Both the position numbers and the translations under genes were made by a program. From positions 24,867 through 81,919 of the forward strand of contig NZ_KQ960768.1 of the NCBI RefSeq assembly GCF_001553345.1: a DNA stretch of 57,053 nucleotides. Reading direction: 5' to 3'. Shown here piece after piece: positions 54,393-57,053 of this stretch. The stretch comes from Veillonella sp. DNF00869. GTDB lineage: Bacteria > Bacillota > Negativicutes > Veillonellales > Veillonellaceae. The notes under the pieces are model-generated. The model saw only the letters and a program-made list of their open reading frames with translations, did not search any database and was not told the DNA's origin. Position 1 is the first letter of the stretch; every line of letters begins with the position of its first letter.

Positions 54393-56462
54393 TTATTTTA
54401 ATAGCTCTTTGCGGGACAAATTGATACGACCTTTGTCATCGATTTCGATAACTTTAACCATAATTTCATCGCCTACATTGACTACATCTTCTACTTTTTC
54501 TACACGTTCTCTTGCTAATTGAGAAATATGAACTAAGCCTTCTTTACCTGGCAATACTTCTACAAAAGCACCAAAATTCATCAAACGAGTGACTTTACCC
54601 ATGTACACTTCGCCTGCTTCTACTTCTTTTGTCAAGTTCGTAATGATTTGGATTGCTTTTTCAGCCGCTTCTGCTTCTACTGCAGCAATAGAGATAGTGC
54701 CATCATCTTCAATGTCAATTTTAGCACCAGTTTCTTCAATAATGCCACGGATAACTTTACCACCTGTACCGATAACGTCACGGATTTTATCTGGATCAAT
54801 TTTCATCGTTACGATGCGAGGAGCCCATTTAGACATTTCTTCACGTGGTGCTTGAATAGCTTCCATCATTTTACCCATGATGTGCATACGACCTTTGTGA
54901 GCTTGCGCTAATGCTTCTTCTAAGATTTCACGAGATAAACCGGAAATTTTAATATCCATTTGGATGGCAGTCACACCTTTTGTAGTACCTGCTACTTTAA
55001 AGTCCATATCACCTAAAGCATCTTCCATACCTTGGATATCTGTTAGGATTGTATAATGTTCATCTTGTGTTACAAGACCCATTGCTACCCCAGCTACTGG
55101 CGCTGTAATAGGCACCCCTGCATCCATCAAGGATAAAGTAGAACCACATACGCTGGCCATGGAGCTAGAACCATTGGATTCTAATACTTCAGATACTAAA
55201 CGCATAGCATATGGGAATTCTGCTTCTGTTGGAAGAACTGCTAATAATGCTCTTTCAGCCAACGCACCATGACCAATTTCACGACGTCCAGGACCACGAG
55301 AGGAACGAGTTTCCCCTACGGAGAAGGATGGGAAATTGTAATGGTGAATATATCGTTTTTCTGTATCTAGACCAATGCCATCGATGGTTTGTTTTTCAGA
55401 CAATGGAGCCAAGGTACAGATATTTAATACTTGTGTTTGACCACGTGTGAACAAGCCAGAACCATGCGTACGTGGCAATGCGCTAACGCGACAAGAAATA
55501 GGGCGAACTTCATCTAATTGACGGCCATCTGGACGGATTTTTTCTACCGTAATCATATGACGTACAATTTCTTTCACCATTTTTTCTAATGTAGCGTAAA
55601 TATCGCCTGCTTGTTCTGGGAATTGTTCCGCAAAATGAGCCAATACCTCTTCGAACACAGCTTGTTGTTGCTCTTCCCGTTGTACTTTATCTGCACAGCG
55701 TACTGCTGCATCTAATTTGGCATGTGCATAAGCACGAACTGCTTCTGCCACTACTGGATCTACTTCTTTAATTGGGAATGTGCGTTTTTCATGACCAATT
55801 TCAGCTACCATAGTTTCTTGGAAAGCTACAATTTTTTTGATTTCTTCGTGAGCCGTCATGATCACTTCTAAGATGATATCTTCAGGAATTTCATTCGCTT
55901 CCCCTTCTACCATCAAGATCGCGTCTTTTGTACCAGCTACTACCATATTTAATGTAGTTGCTTCTAATTGTGCTTTAGTTGGGTTCACCACAATATTGCC
56001 ATCTACAAGACCCATGCGCACACCAGCGATAGGACCTGCCCATGGAATATCGGAAATGGATAATGCTGCAGAAGCACCAATCAATGCACAGATTTCAGGT
56101 GCATGGTCATGATCAACAGATAATACAGTAGCTACTACATGTACTTCATTACGGCTACCTTTATCGAATAAAGGACGGATTGGACGGTCAATCAAACGGC
56201 TATTCAAAATAGCAGACTCTGGTGGACGTGCTTCACGTTTAATAAACCCACCTGGGAATCTACCAACAGCATACATTTTTTCTTCGTAATCTACTGTTAA
56301 TGGGAAAAAGTCAATATCTTTTGCCTCTTTAGATGCCGTTGCTGTAACCAATACAACCGTATCACCATATTGTACTAATGCAGAACCACTTGCTTGTTTT
56401 GCTAACTCGCCAGTTTCGATTGATAACGTGCGACCAGCAAGTTCCATTTGGAATCGATTCAT
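54393..56462 (-). CDS. pnp: Polynucleotide phosphorylase
   Basis: 689 residues from the ATG at 56462 ([11 protein letters not shown]), six bases after AGGAGG. 3'-5' phosphorolytic exoribonuclease: two RNase PH domains ([33 protein letters not shown]) around an all-helical linker, then KH ([21 protein letters not shown]) and S1 ([20 protein letters not shown]). The longer open frame to 56540 runs over the promoter. In many bacteria pnp is next to rpsO, but here it is paired with dut and rpsO is elsewhere. Confidence 0.97.
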   Translation of the reverse strand: MNRFQMELAGRTLSIETGELAKQASGSALVQYGDTVVLVTATASKEAKDIDFFPLTVDYEEKMYAVGRFPGGFIKREARPPESAILNSRLIDRPIRPLFDKGSRNEVHVVATVLSVDHDHAPEICALIGASAALSISDIPWAGPIAGVRMGLVDGNIVVNPTKAQLEATTLNMVVAGTKDAILMVEGEANEIPEDIILEVIMTAHEEIKKIVAFQETMVAEIGHEKRTFPIKEVDPVVAEAVRAYAHAKLDAAVRCADKVQREEQQQAVFEEVLAHFAEQFPEQAGDIYATLEKMVKEIVRHMITVEKIRPDGRQLDEVRPISCRVSALPRTHGSGLFTRGQTQVLNICTLAPLSEKQTIDGIGLDTEKRYIHHYNFPSFSVGETRSSRGPGRREIGHGALAERALLAVLPTEAEFPYAMRLVSEVLESNGSSSMASVCGSTLSLMDAGVPITAPVAGVAMGLVTQDEHYTILTDIQGMEDALGDMDFKVAGTTKGVTAIQMDIKISGLSREILEEALAQAHKGRMHIMGKMMEAIQAPREEMSKWAPRIVTMKIDPDKIRDVIGTGGKVIRGIIEETGAKIDIEDDGTISIAAVEAEAAEKAIQIITNLTKEVEAGEVYMGKVTRLMNFGAFVEVLPGKEGLVHISQLARERVEKVEDVVNVGDEIMVKVIEIDDKGRINLSRKELLK

Positions 56463-56511
56463 TCCATGCCTCCTGTTTAATTCTTTATCCTTAAAAATCT
56501 TTATAGTTGTT

Positions 56512-56540
56512 ATTATACACGAGTGGAGAGGGAAATACAA
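56512..56540 (-). promoter_or_regulatory. pnp promoter
   Basis: TTGTAT (56535-56540), 17 bases, TATAAT (56512-56517), minus strand; leader of about 45 bases. Confidence 0.75.
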
Positions 56541-56567
56541 TTTACTGATAATGGTTCGTGAAAGTTT

Positions 56568-56604
56568 TAAAAAAAGATTAGACTGTGTAATCCCAGTCTA
56601 ATCT
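56568..56604 (-). terminator. Minus-strand terminator upstream of pnp
   Basis: AGATTAGACTG pairs with CAGTCTAATCT (11 bp, eight-base loop), followed by a T run on the minus strand. It ends a transcript arriving from the right, plausibly the precursor crRNA. Between it and the CRISPR repeats (56605-56732) I see nothing else recognisable. Confidence 0.85.
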
Positions 56605-56732
56605 AGCCTCTCATATATTCAAACGTATCATTTTCATAAAAAGCATGTTTGGCATTCTTTCTATTATAAACATACTATTAATTTAACCTTTATACATGCA
56701 CAAGTTACATGTGGTTACTCACATAATTAAAA

Positions 56733-57053
56733 GATTGAGATATTTACAGAATCACACTACTCTCAAACCACACTTTCAGCTAAAGTTTAGAAGCTTACTA
56801 TATCGCAAAGCACGTAAACTTTATATGTATTTAGTTGATACCTTTTGAAAATATATATCAGCTACTGATAGTATATCATATTTTGAAAAATATTTGATAG
56901 TTATTATTAACATTTAATTACTTATAAGTAAAGAATATGGCTATATACCAAACGTTTTAGCTTGAAATATTTACGGAATCACACTACTCTCAAACATAAC
57001 TGATTACCATTAATGGCTTTTTTAGGTTTGAGACATTTACAGAATCACACTAC
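56733..57053 (-). CRISPR. End of a type II-like CRISPR array
   Basis: Three 36-bp repeats (56733-56768, 56960-56995, and 57026 to the edge with 28 bases). The second and third enclose a 30-bp spacer. On the minus strand the repeat begins GTTTGAGAGTAGTGTGATTC and has GTTTGAGA/TCTCAAAC ends, as in type II arrays. The left repeats differ at their 3' ends, as trailer repeats do. The 191-base gap between the first two is not a normal spacer. The array continues past the window; no cas gene is visible. Confidence 0.85.

Noticed and set aside
56463..56540. Longer PNPase start (26 extra residues)
   Set aside because: It crosses the pnp promoter -10 and -35 boxes and the AGGAGG site.
56733..56768. 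Outlying CRISPR repeat as a definite tracrRNA anti-repeat
   Set aside because: It is nearly perfectly complementary to the crRNA repeat over the 5' part with no usual bulge, and no promoter is evident. Kept only as an alternative to a decayed trailer repeat.

Overview
The window is AT-rich DNA from a diderm (LPS-bearing) Firmicute, most likely a Veillonella or a close relative in the Negativicutes. The evidence is a mixture of two traditions. Gene orders of Bacillus/Clostridium type (fapR-plsX-fab-acpP-rnc-smc-ftsY, rpsO, pnp-dut, nrdR, a SCIFF ranthipeptide pair) sit beside outer-membrane genes: heptose synthesis, an LptD-like protein, TonB-dependent receptors and secreted beta-helix-like proteins. 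Every protein gene I can support lies on the minus strand. The only convincing plus-strand transcription unit is a candidate small RNA near 45.3 kb.

Layout in coordinate order (transcription runs right to left). 1-7.1 kb: uvrB-uvrA-uvrC nucleotide-excision repair operon, followed by a long hairpin and an unidentified structured stretch at the left edge. 7.3-22.2 kb: the fatty-acid and cell-cycle block fapR, plsX, fabH, fabK, fabD, fabG, acpP, a second FabK-like flavoprotein, fabF, rnc, then a radical-SAM gene, smc, ftsY and a small unknown. 22.2-28.4 kb: surface genes, namely a secreted passenger-like protein with no barrel and two paralogous TonB receptors with similar promoters. 28.4-34.9 kb: rpsO with a pseudoknot-like leader, a three-gene ABC importer, and a pckA-brnQ operon preceded by a near-perfect CRP-type site. 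34.9-39.0 kb: envelope genes (galU, lptD-like, a 20-residue-repeat periplasmic protein, a small exported protein). 39.1-45.6 kb: hypE, hypD, hypC and hypF for [NiFe]-hydrogenase maturation, preceded by the SCIFF maturase scfB and the 47-residue SCIFF precursor scfA, with the plus-strand sRNA candidate between scfB and scfA. 45.7-48.8 kb: a zinc-type ABC binding lipoprotein and an imperfect tandem duplication of an ECF-transporter S-component, with debris of gmhB and znuA at the junction. 48.8-53.8 kb: gmhB, hldD, hldE, gmhA, nrdR and a VirK/YbjX-family gene, all in one overlapping operon. 53.9-56.5 kb: pnp-dut. 56.7 kb to the right edge: the end of a CRISPR array with type II-like 36-bp repeats and a 30-bp spacer.

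How the parts work together: the fab block makes acyl-ACPs for phospholipid and lipid A under probable FapR control. The heptose operon, galU and the LptD-like protein build and export LPS. The receptors, ABC and ECF genes import metals, siderophores, vitamins and amino acids across two membranes. pckA and the hyp genes fit the lactate/organic-acid and hydrogen metabolism of Veillonella-type anaerobes. The items most worth follow-up are the scfA/sRNA/scfB arrangement, the mosaic ECF duplication, the ECF leader RNA, the rpsO pseudoknot, the CRP site at about -91.5 of pckA, and the CRISPR array running off the right edge.
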